46,092 nucleotides of DNA from JBMNQI01 sp050944055 (GTDB lineage Bacteria; Bacillota; Clostridia; Oscillospirales; Oscillospiraceae): the NCBI GenBank assembly GCA_050944055.1, contig JBMNQI010000010.1:1-46092 (forward strand), in the 5' to 3' direction. The notes below the pieces were generated by a model, which did no database searches, was not told the DNA's origin, and saw nothing but the letters and a program-made list of their open reading frames with translations. The position numbers were made by a program, and so were the translations under genes. Of the stretch, positions 40,360-46,092 are shown piece by piece (within the stretch, counting starts at the first letter, position 1; every line of letters starts with the position of its first letter).

Positions 40360-40388
40360 ATTTTAACATATTTTCCGGATTATTTCAA
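40360..40388 (-). promoter_or_regulatory. Promoter of glyQS
   Basis: Minus strand TTGAAA, 17 bp, TAAAAT with TG extension (TGTTAAAAT). Confidence 0.7.
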
Positions 40389-40403
40389 ACATTATAAATT
40401 TTT

Positions 40404-40433
40404 GTTTATACCTGCGATTCGCTGGAAATAATA
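40404..40433 (+). promoter_or_regulatory. Sigma-F-like sporulation promoter of the spoIIQ-like gene
   Basis: GTTTA, exactly 15 bp, GGAAATAATA. The second box fits the sigma-F/sigma-G class -10 pattern GGnnAnAnTR at every fixed base and the first matches GYATA at four of five. The transcript would start close to the GGAGGTG ribosome binding site, giving a very short leader. Confidence 0.55.
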
Positions 40434-40456
40434 GGAATCGGAGGTGCTTATGAATA

Positions 40457-41185
40457 ATGAGCGACAACAGCAAGAAGAACAACTCAGCCGGTAAGGCGGG
40501 AAGATTTATGAGCGCTAAGGGCTTTTACATAGCCCTTGTGCTATGCATCGCCGTCATCGGTCTTTCCGGATGGTATCTCTGGTCATCCCTCCACAGCCTG
40601 TCCGAGCCTGCGGAAATAGCTGAAACCGCGGCCGGGGCCGAAGAGGGCGCGGAGGCCTCCGCTGCGGCCGGTGAGTCGGTCGAAGCCGTTACGCCGGCCG
40701 AAATTGAGGAAGGCGGCATCGAGGCTGACGCCGAAGACGCTTCCGAAGCCGAAAGCCCGATAGACCTCAACAATGTTTTCGTCTGGCCTGTGGCCGGCGA
40801 GAACATCGGCGCCTACAGCGCTGAAAGCCTCATGTACAACGAGACTCTTTCAGACTGGCGCACACACAGCGGCATAGACATCGCGGCCGAAAAAGGCACT
40901 CCCGTAGTAGCAATGACCACCGGCGTCGTTACAAGGATCTGGGAGGACCCTTCCTGGGGTTACTGCCTGGAGATGGACCATGCCAACACACTCTACTCCC
41001 GCTACTTCGGCCTCGGGGAGAACCCGGTAGTCCAAGTCGGCCAGACCGTGCTTACAGGTGAGGTCATCGGCTCCGTCGGCGCCACGCCGCTCGCCGAAAG
41101 CGACCTAGGGTCGCACCTGCACTTCGAGCTTGAGCTCCAGGGCAGGCCGATTGACCCCACGAACTATCTGGGCGCGATCGCCTGA
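40457..41185 (+). CDS. SpoIIQ-like M23 (LytM) endopeptidase
   Basis: A 242-residue protein with one N-terminal membrane helix (about 23-43), a long acidic Ala/Glu-rich linker (50-100) and a C-terminal LytM peptidase domain (about 107-240). The zinc ligands are all present: THSGID (His137, Asp141) and SHLHFE (His220, His222), so it should be able to cut peptidoglycan cross-bridges, as clostridial SpoIIQ does during engulfment (B. subtilis SpoIIQ has lost this). The order of anchor, linker and LytM fits SpoIIQ, and the promoter looks sigma-F dependent; spoIIIAH, its usual partner, is not in the window. GGAGGTG lies about 10 nt before the ATG. A cell-wall hydrolase used in vegetative growth is the alternative. 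Confidence 0.75.
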   Translation: MSDNSKKNNSAGKAGRFMSAKGFYIALVLCIAVIGLSGWYLWSSLHSLSEPAEIAETAAGAEEGAEASAAAGESVEAVTPAEIEEGGIEADAEDASEAESPIDLNNVFVWPVAGENIGAYSAESLMYNETLSDWRTHSGIDIAAEKGTPVVAMTTGVVTRIWEDPSWGYCLEMDHANTLYSRYFGLGENPVVQVGQTVLTGEVIGSVGATPLAESDLGSHLHFELELQGRPIDPTNYLGAIA

Positions 41186-41216
41186 TTACCGTGTTTTCAA
41201 ACTCATAAGCGGCGAT

Positions 41217-41249
41217 GCAGGCCTCCGGAGCATCCATCCGGGGGCCTGC
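41217..41249 (+). terminator. Hairpin terminator after the SpoIIQ-like gene
   Basis: GCAGGCCTCCGGA and TCCGGGGGCCTGC form a 13-bp stem (one G-T) without a T-run. Beyond it, up to the rpmH promoter (41250-41390), I see no gene. Confidence 0.6.
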
Positions 41250-41390
41250 GCGCTTGCCGCCCGCTTCCCGTTTCGGAGGGCCTTGCGCCCCGGCCATTCT
41301 GGCAAAAAGCAGGTTTCCCGCCGCGTCTTTCCGGCAATAATAAGCGGGCTTTCATTTGCCTGCTTATATTCGCTTCAACATATACATATT

Positions 41391-41416
41391 AATACTTGAC
41401 AAGAATACTTGACAAG
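41391..41416 (+). repeat. Perfect 13-bp tandem repeat carrying a -35 box
   Basis: AATACTTGACAAG occurs twice without a gap. Each copy includes TTGACA; only the second is correctly spaced to the rpmH -10 box. Confidence 0.9.
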
Positions 41417-41438
41417 CTTAAAACCGCTCCTGTATAAT
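41409..41438 (+). promoter_or_regulatory. Promoter of the rpmH operon
   Basis: TTGACA, 18 bp, TATAAT: full consensus hexamers as expected for a ribosomal protein operon. The leader to the rpmH ATG is about 58 nt. Confidence 0.8.
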
Positions 41439-41502
41439 GCAGAGTACGCTATTACTATGGTGCACTGCGCCATTTGGTAAAATAAATTAGGAGGTATATA
41501 TT

Positions 41503-41637
41503 ATGTTGCGCACTTATCAGCCCAAAAAGCGCCAGCGTTCCAAGGAGCACGGCTTCCGCAAGAGGATGTCCACTAAGAACGGGCGCAAGGTTCTCGCCCG
41601 CCGCCGCGCAAAAGGCCGCAGGACCATCTCCGCCTGA
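41503..41637 (+). CDS. rpmH: Ribosomal protein L34
   Basis: A 44-residue, very basic protein of the large ribosomal subunit. The sequence MLRTYQPKKRQRSKEHGFRK followed by RMSTKNGRKVLARRRAKGR is the invariant L34 pattern. AGGAGGT precedes the ATG by 8 nt. First gene of rpmH-rnpA-yidD-yidC-jag-acpP, the block that commonly lies beside dnaA and oriC; dnaA is not upstream here. Confidence 0.97.
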   Translation: MLRTYQPKKRQRSKEHGFRKRMSTKNGRKVLARRRAKGRRTISA

Positions 41638-41641
41638 CGCT

Positions 41642-42001
41642 TTGACCTTCACTGTCTCGCTGAAAAAGAACCGCGATTTCCGCCGCCTTTACTCCGGGGG
41701 CCGCACCAAGTCCGGCCCGTACCTGGTCGTTTACTGCCGCAAAAACGGTACTTCGGGGAACCGTCTTGGCATTACAGTAAGCACAAAACTGGGCAGCGCG
41801 GTGAGGCGGAACAGGATCCGCAGGCGCATTAAAGAGGCCTACAGGCTGGGCGAGCGCGATTATCTCCCCGGCTTCGACATTGTTATTGTGGGCCGCGCTC
41901 GCGCCCTAGGCTGCGATTTTTCGCGCCTATGCGAAAGCCTATACTCTATTTTTGAGGCGCTGGGAATAAAAGATGAGAAAACTGCTCATAAAGATAATTG
42001 A
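41642..42001 (+). CDS. rnpA: Ribonuclease P protein component
   Basis: A 119-residue protein cofactor of RNase P, which trims the 5' end of pre-tRNAs. The SLKKNRDFRRLY start, LGITVSTKLGSAVRRNRIRR and RRIKEAYR (the RNR motif that contacts the RNA) are clear. The start is a TTG 4 bp after the rpmH stop, without a good ribosome binding site, so translation is probably coupled to rpmH. It overlaps the start of yidD by 29 bp. Confidence 0.93.
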   Translation: MTFTVSLKKNRDFRRLYSGGRTKSGPYLVVYCRKNGTSGNRLGITVSTKLGSAVRRNRIRRRIKEAYRLGERDYLPGFDIVIVGRARALGCDFSRLCESLYSIFEALGIKDEKTAHKDN

Positions 42002-42182
42002 GTTTTACCGCAAACGAATTTCTCCCGGGACGCCGCCTACCTGCCGCTTTATGCCCACCTGCTCCGAGTACGCGCTTGAGGCCGTTAATAAATACGGGGC
42101 CTTAAAAGGCTCCTGGCTCGCAGTACGGCGTATACTTCGCTGCAACCCGTTCTGCCGGGGCGGCTACGACCCTGTGCCGTAA
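41973..42182 (+). CDS. yidD: Membrane protein insertion efficiency factor YidD
   Basis: A 69-residue protein with the YidD pattern: amphipathic start MRKLLIKIIEFYRKRISPG, then PTCRFMPTCSEYALEAVNKYG and RRILRCNPFCRGGYDPVP, keeping the conserved cysteines. It helps YidC/Sec insert membrane proteins. It overlaps rnpA by 29 bp and lies upstream of yidC, the standard order. Confidence 0.95.
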   Translation: MRKLLIKIIEFYRKRISPGTPPTCRFMPTCSEYALEAVNKYGALKGSWLAVRRILRCNPFCRGGYDPVP

Positions 42183-42309
42183 GGCGGGCCGCCTCATAAG
42201 GCGAATGCCGGCGGGAGCGCGTTCGCATCTTCCTCTCCATCCGGCCGTTTTAACGCACAGACGCCGGATAAGCGTCATATTTCCCCTCAATAAATTTTGG
42301 AGGACTAAA

Positions 42310-43599
42310 ATGTCTTACATCACGAAGCCTTTTGCGTGGCTTATTCTTTTTTTCTACCAGCAATCGGGCAGCTACGCGCTCGCGCTCGTGCTTTTCTCCC
42401 TGGTCATTAAGCTCGTGCTCTTCCCCTTTTTCATGAAGGGGAAAAAGGGCATGATGAAGATGTCCCGTCTGGCGCCGAAGGTCAAGGAGCTGGAAAAGAA
42501 ATACCAGGACAACAAGCAGAAATACTCAATGGAAGTCCAGAAGCTGTATAAGGAGGAAAACGTAAGCCCCCTCTCCGGCTGCATATGGAACCTTATCCCC
42601 TTCCCCTTCCTTATCATCCTATACTCGCTCATACGCCACCCCCTATCCAAGATAATGGGCCTTTCAACGGACGCCATAAACAGGATAGTGTCCATACTTA
42701 CAGGACTTGGAGTCAAGGACGTCGCCGACCCTACTACGTCCTACGGCGAAATGACCCTGGCCCAGCAGGCGGCCGAGCACTCCGAAAAAATAATCGGCGC
42801 GGTCGACGGGTTTGTCAACCTCAATATGAACATGTGGGGCCTGAACCTGTCGCAGACGCCGCGATTTCTGTTCTTTAAGCAGCCGGACGCCTGGCAATGG
42901 GCGACTGTCGGCCTGTTTTTAATCCCGATCGTTTCCGGCTTGTTCGCGTTATTGCAGATGCTGATAAGCCAGAAGCTCAATCCCCCGATGACCGAGGGTC
43001 AGAACAACAAATCAATGCTTATCACGATGCCTCTTATCTCCGTCTGGATAGGCTATGCCATGCCGGCTTCAATGAGCATTTACTGGATTGCCAACAGCTT
43101 CTTTTCCATCATACAGGACTGGTTCGCGACGAAATACTATATGAAGAAGTTCGACGCGGAGGACGCTGTCAAAAACGCCGAGAGAGCCAGGCTGGAGGCC
43201 GAAAAGGAGGAAAAGCGCCGCCAAAGCGAGGAGCGCAAGGCGCTTGAGGGCCCCAAGGCGGCCGAGAACACATCCAAGAAGAAGCTCCAGAAAAAGGAGC
43301 GCGAGGAGCGCGAAAAGGCTGAGCGCGAATATAAGGAGCGCACCGGCCAGCTTAAGAAAAAAGACGACGCGAGGCCGTACGCGCGGGGCCGCGCATACGA
43401 CCCGGACAGGTTTAAAAGGGCCGCCGAAGCAGAGGAGGAAAAAACCGAATTGGCCGATATTCTTCCGGAGGCTGACGAGGCGCCGGCTCCGGAACCCGCA
43501 GCCGGCGGCGTACCCGACGGCGGTTTCGACGAGGGCGATTTGCCCGTCGAAGAAGAGATAGAAGAATACGAGGACGATAATGATGATGAAATCGGTTGA
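42310..43599 (+). CDS. yidC: YidC/Oxa1 membrane protein insertase with charged tail
   Basis: A 429-residue insertase that helps nascent proteins into the membrane. The short bacterial type without signal peptide is seen: TM1 SGSYALALVLFSLVIKLVLFP, the basic coiled cytoplasmic hairpin (KGMMKMSRLAPKVKELEKKY), then TM2 NLIPFPFLIILYSLI and later helices, with the QNNKSMLITMPLISVWIGYAMPASMSIYWIANS segment near the end. After about residue 280 follows a long Lys/Glu/Arg-rich coil and an acidic tail to 429, probably for ribosome contact; the tail is longer than usual. GGAGGA lies 7 nt before ATG 42310. It overlaps jag by 20 bp. Confidence 0.95.
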   Translation: MSYITKPFAWLILFFYQQSGSYALALVLFSLVIKLVLFPFFMKGKKGMMKMSRLAPKVKELEKKYQDNKQKYSMEVQKLYKEENVSPLSGCIWNLIPFPFLIILYSLIRHPLSKIMGLSTDAINRIVSILTGLGVKDVADPTTSYGEMTLAQQAAEHSEKIIGAVDGFVNLNMNMWGLNLSQTPRFLFFKQPDAWQWATVGLFLIPIVSGLFALLQMLISQKLNPPMTEGQNNKSMLITMPLISVWIGYAMPASMSIYWIANSFFSIIQDWFATKYYMKKFDAEDAVKNAERARLEAEKEEKRRQSEERKALEGPKAAENTSKKKLQKKEREEREKAEREYKERTGQLKKKDDARPYARGRAYDPDRFKRAAEAEEEKTELADILPEADEAPAPEPAAGGVPDGGFDEGDLPVEEEIEEYEDDNDDEIG

Positions 43600-44224
43600 A
43601 TTTACAGGGCGAACCGAGGAAGAGGCGATCACCGCCGGCCTGGAGGCTCTGGGCCTGGGGCGCGACGACGTCTCCGTTGAGATCCTCGAACGCCATAAGG
43701 CCGGTTTTCTCGGCCTTGGCAGTGTCCCGGCAAAAGTACGCTTGACCTACTCCTGTGTTAAGAGCAAAGCCGAAGAAACCCGGGAATTCATCACCGGACT
43801 ATTACGGCATATGGGCTCTGACGCCGAGGTCGAAATAACCGAAACTGAGGGCGGGCTTAACGCCGAACTCAAAGGCGAAAATCTTGGAATGCTTATCGGC
43901 AGGCGCGGTGAGACGCTTAACGCCATACAGCACCTGACAAACGACGTAATAAACCGCGGAGGGGGAAAGCACGTCCGAGTCACTGTGGACGCTGAGGACT
44001 ACCGCCGCAAGCGCGAGGAGACTCTTAAGAGGCTTGCCGAAAAGATAGCCGTAAAGGTACAGCGGTACCGGCGAAACGTAACGCTGGAGCCGATGAACTC
44101 ATATGAACGGCACCTGATCCATTCCGTTCTGCAGGATTGGCCGGATGTCGTGACCTACTCGATAGGGCAGGATCAGAACCGCCGGATAGTGGTGGCGTAT
44201 TCTAAGGATAAGGGCGTGGAATAA
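43580..44224 (+). CDS. jag: RNA-binding protein Jag/KhpB
   Basis: A 214-residue RNA-binding protein with a Jag-N domain (KSVEFTGRTEEEAITAGLEALG, ILERHKAGFLGLGSVPAKV), a KH domain with LGMLIGRRGETLNAIQHLTN, and a C-terminal R3H domain with LEPMNSYERHLIHSVLQDWPDVVTYSIGQ followed by RRIVVAY. It is a small-RNA/mRNA binding regulator that affects cell wall synthesis and division in Gram-positives. Its ATG lies 20 bp inside the end of yidC, a common arrangement; acpP starts 2 bp after its stop. Confidence 0.95.
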   Translation: MMMKSVEFTGRTEEEAITAGLEALGLGRDDVSVEILERHKAGFLGLGSVPAKVRLTYSCVKSKAEETREFITGLLRHMGSDAEVEITETEGGLNAELKGENLGMLIGRRGETLNAIQHLTNDVINRGGGKHVRVTVDAEDYRRKREETLKRLAEKIAVKVQRYRRNVTLEPMNSYERHLIHSVLQDWPDVVTYSIGQDQNRRIVVAYSKDKGVE

Positions 44225-44226
44225 GT

Positions 44227-44454
44227 ATGGTATTTGAAAAACTGAGACAGATGATTTCGCAGCAGCTTGACATCGACCTTGAGCGCATAACCGAGGAAAC
44301 GGATATTTATGACGATCTGGGTGCCGACTCGCTCGACCTCGTGGAATTGCTCATGATGGTCGAGGAGCAGTTCAATTTCCCGATTGACGAGGAAGTTGTT
44401 AAAGACCTGCATACGGTCGGCGACGTAGTCAATTATATCGAGGATAACATCTGA
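44227..44454 (+). CDS. acpP: Acyl carrier protein
   Basis: A 75-residue acidic four-helix protein that carries acyl chains on a 4'-phosphopantetheine arm. The attachment site is Ser35 in the LGADSLDLVEL motif, with the typical helix 3 FPIDEEVVKDLHTVGDVVNYI. Its ribosome binding site overlaps the jag stop (GGAATAAGT before ATG). An acpP immediately behind jag is not the usual place (commonly with plsX/fabD or rnc), so it may be a second ACP; the sequence nevertheless looks canonical. Confidence 0.93.
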   Translation: MVFEKLRQMISQQLDIDLERITEETDIYDDLGADSLDLVELLMMVEEQFNFPIDEEVVKDLHTVGDVVNYIEDNI

Positions 44455-44462
44455 TGGCAGAA

Positions 44463-44486
44463 GGCCCGCCGGAAGGCGGGTCTTTC
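44463..44486 (+). terminator. Terminator of the rpmH-acpP operon
   Basis: CCCGCC and GGCGGG around GGAA, followed by TCTTTC; just after the acpP stop. Confidence 0.7.
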
Positions 44487-44584
44487 ACTTTGTCCCCGCT
44501 TTTTTCGCCCGCCGGCCGGGCTCTCGCCTCGGAAGCCGCCTCTTATAAAATGACTTGGCGGAAGCCATACTGAACATAAGTTTA

Positions 44585-44613
44585 TTGTAAAATCCCCGCT
44601 TCTATGATATAAT
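44585..44613 (+). promoter_or_regulatory. Promoter of the MBL-fold hydrolase gene
   Basis: TTGTAA, 17 bp, TATAAT; the start lies about 28 nt before the ATG. Confidence 0.65.
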
Positions 44614-44647
44614 CCATATCAGAATACGAGCGACAGGGGGGCTTAGC

Positions 44648-45367
44648 ATGGAAAACGTCATACTTCGCGCGCCGGGTGTATGGTCTTTCGAGGAATACGA
44701 CGAAGAAGACGCATCCGGCGGAGTGCGGAGCTTTCTGATAACAGGAAGCAGGCGCGCAGTGCTTATCGACTCCAACTGGGCTTCGCCCGTATCGCCCGAA
44801 GCCGTCGGTAGGCTCACAGGCCTGCCGGTCGCGTTATTCGTCTCTCACGGGGACATAGATCATGTCGGGGGAAATGAGCTTTGGCCGGAACGCTTCGCTC
44901 ATCCCGACGAAATGCAAAAGCTTGCCGAAACAACGCCCGGGCTGAGCTACAAACCTTTTACCGACAGCCATATTGACCTCGGCGGCCGTATTCTTGAGGT
45001 CATACACGGGCCCGGCCACACTCCCGGCTCGATAGCGTTTTTTGACCGCGAGGCGGGGCTGCTTTTCCCCGGCGACACGGCAGGCGAGGCCACGGTTTTC
45101 CAGTTTGGCCCCGGCCGCGACCTTCTCTCGTTTATAAACACGCAGGCCAAATTCGCCGCCCTCGGCAGCGCGGTCAAGCTGGTCTGTCCCAGCCATGGCC
45201 CCTGCCCGGTATCGCCCGACGGGCTTTTTGAATCGCTTGCCCTGGCTGCCTGGCGGGTCCTCGCCGGCGAAAAATCCTCCGAAACCTGCCATATGAGCTT
45301 TCCCGGCGAAGAGTTTGACGTATTTGTCCACCGCTGCGGAAGAGCAAGCATTTTTACTATGGATTAA
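44648..45367 (+). CDS. MBL-fold metallo-hydrolase
   Basis: A 239-residue metallo-beta-lactamase-fold protein. The metal motif reads SHGDIDHVGG (the HxHxDH motif with Asp in the second place, a variant seen in some members), followed by GPGHTPGSIAFFD and LFPGDTAGE, and CPSHGPCPVSP at the last ligand. It is expected to bind one or two Zn/Fe ions and hydrolyse a small thioester, ester or phosphodiester; the substrate is unknown. GGGGG lies just before the ATG region. It has its own promoter and no partner genes. Confidence 0.85.
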   Translation: MENVILRAPGVWSFEEYDEEDASGGVRSFLITGSRRAVLIDSNWASPVSPEAVGRLTGLPVALFVSHGDIDHVGGNELWPERFAHPDEMQKLAETTPGLSYKPFTDSHIDLGGRILEVIHGPGHTPGSIAFFDREAGLLFPGDTAGEATVFQFGPGRDLLSFINTQAKFAALGSAVKLVCPSHGPCPVSPDGLFESLALAAWRVLAGEKSSETCHMSFPGEEFDVFVHRCGRASIFTMD

Positions 45368-45451
45368 ACGCTGCCGGCGCTAAGCGTCTGCGGGGCTGCC
45401 CGCGGGCCTCACAATCAGGCTCGGCATGTTGCGTTGACAAAACAGACGAGG

Positions 45452-45470
45452 AGCCCCGTTTTTCGGGGCC
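45452..45470 (+). promoter_or_regulatory. Leader hairpin before the decarboxylase-like gene
   Basis: GCCCCG, T5, CGGGGC forms a compact hairpin about 6 bp before the GAGGTG ribosome binding site. A TTGACA at 45434 precedes it, but no matching -10 is visible. Confidence 0.4.
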
Positions 45471-45487
45471 GACAAGAGGTGAAGATG

Positions 45488-46092
45488 ATGCCCGCGCCGC
45501 TGCTCGAAGCGCTGAAGGAACTGGCCGCTGCGCGCCGGTGGCGGGGCCATATGCCGGGGCACAAGGGCAGATCCCTGCCCGGGATGCCGCAGGACCCCGC
45601 CCTCATAGATTTTACCGAGCTCAACGGCACAGGAAACCTTTACCTGGCTGACGGCCCCATATTTAAGGCCGAGACACTGGCTGCCGCAGCTTTCGGCGCG
45701 CCCTGCTGCGCCTTTCTCACCGGCGGCGCGACGCAGGGGATACACGCCGCGCTCAGGCTCTGCGCCCGCGCCGGCGAAACCGTGCTTGTAGACAGGGCCT
45801 GTCACCTCTCCGTTGAAAACGCTCTGGCCTTTTTCGACCTGCGGCCAGACAGGCTTCCGAGGCGCATAATACCGCGCTTCGGCATAGCCGACGCTGTCCG
45901 GCCTGAAGACGTCGCGGCGGCGCTCGACCTGAACCCTGACATACGCGCTTTTATACTCACCTCGCCGACATATTACGGAGTGATTTCGCCTGTCTCGGAT
46001 ATAGCGGAGATCTGCCGCGAGCGCGGCGTGAAGCTCGTAGTGGACGAGGCGCACGGGGCTCACCTTCCGTTTCTTCCTGGCTTTGGAGCCTG
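45488..46092 (+). CDS. Orn/Lys/Arg decarboxylase-family PLP enzyme, N-terminal part
   Basis: The first 201 codons of a gene that runs out of the window. The N-terminus has the family signatures RGHMPGHKGR, then DFTELNGTGNLY (the D.TE..G.D.L type motif), FLTGGATQGIHAALRL (PLP phosphate loop), HLSVENALAFFDL, LTSPTYYGVISPVSDIAEIC and VDEAHGAHLPF, the Asp-Glu-Ala-His of the PLP site. The catalytic Lys lies beyond the window end. Members decarboxylate lysine, arginine or ornithine to polyamines, or are uncharacterised (YaaO type). ATG 45488 with GAGGTG 6 nt upstream is chosen over the ATG one codon before it. Confidence 0.9.
   Translation, partial: MPAPLLEALKELAAARRWRGHMPGHKGRSLPGMPQDPALIDFTELNGTGNLYLADGPIFKAETLAAAAFGAPCCAFLTGGATQGIHAALRLCARAGETVLVDRACHLSVENALAFFDLRPDRLPRRIIPRFGIADAVRPEDVAAALDLNPDIRAFILTSPTYYGVISPVSDIAEICRERGVKLVVDEAHGAHLPFLPGFGA

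Noticed and set aside
40318..40456. Possible T-box riboswitch before glyQS
   Set aside because: The promoter leaves only about 36 nt of leader, too short for a T-box, and no T-box consensus is visible.
40450..40493. Short frame starting at the ATG nearer the GGAGGTG before the SpoIIQ-like gene
   Set aside because: It stops after about 14 codons and overlaps the real gene in another frame; translation from 40457 gives a full protein family.
1..46092. CRISPR arrays, insertion sequences, prophage, rRNA
   Set aside because: I found no regularly spaced repeats, transposase or integrase sequence, phage genes or rRNA-like stretches on either strand.

Overview
The window looks like chromosome of a strictly anaerobic, spore-forming, fairly high-GC member of the Bacillota (class Clostridia, probably Oscillospirales). 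This is inferred from clostridial-type genes with strong GGAGG ribosome binding sites, a Bcd-EtfBA butyrate module, a monomeric [FeFe] hydrogenase, PPDK, a SpoIIQ-like endopeptidase and the rpmH-rnpA-yidD-yidC-jag block. I see no phage, insertion sequence, CRISPR array, tRNA or rRNA.

Layout. 1-4 kb: end of lepA, a MATE exporter, a wrecked enoate-reductase-type gene, and a Rex-box-preceded group B-like [FeFe] hydrogenase. 4-9 kb (minus strand): bcd-etfB-etfA and a ccdA-tlpA thiol-redox pair. 9-11 kb (minus): UroD-like protein, a 57-codon alcohol-dehydrogenase remnant and an orphan dhaL. 11-16.5 kb (plus): GNAT, comM and ppdK, with DnaA-box-like 9-mers and a GATAA repeat in the gap before ppdK. 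16.6-18.4 kb (minus): arsR-hgcA-hgcB, the mercury methylation pair behind an ArsR-type regulator, with a consensus promoter and an overlapping dyad operator. 18.4-24 kb: cupin, a three-gene polar amino acid ABC transporter, a second MATE exporter and a PsiE-like membrane protein. 24-28 kb (minus): a surface operon of an FG-GAP-like protein, a DUF3160 lipoprotein and a CapA-like phosphoesterase. 28-34 kb (plus): chemoreceptor, gdhA, a degenerate 5'-nucleotidase-like protein with LysM, and a GlmU-like uridylyltransferase lacking the acetyltransferase domain. 34-40 kb (minus): pfkA, mnmE, an NadE-like protein that has lost its active sites, and glyQS. 40-46 kb (plus): SpoIIQ-like peptidase, rpmH-rnpA-yidD-yidC-jag-acpP, an MBL-fold hydrolase and the start of an Orn/Lys/Arg decarboxylase-family gene cut by the window end.

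How it fits together. PFK, PPDK, hydrogenase, GDH and Bcd-EtfBA describe a fermenter that disposes of electrons as H2 and short-chain acids. The most notable content is the compact arsR-hgcAB operon: HgcA keeps the NVWCAAGK cap helix and a five-helix membrane domain, HgcB keeps the CxECGACxxNCP motif and the C-terminal Cys pair, so the organism is a predicted mercury methylator. Other points of interest are two enzyme families present as probable pseudoenzymes (NadE-like and UshA-like), two gene remnants made by large deletions, and several unusual control regions (pfkA start inside a terminator, duplicated -35 at rpmH, sigma-F-like promoter at the SpoIIQ-like gene).
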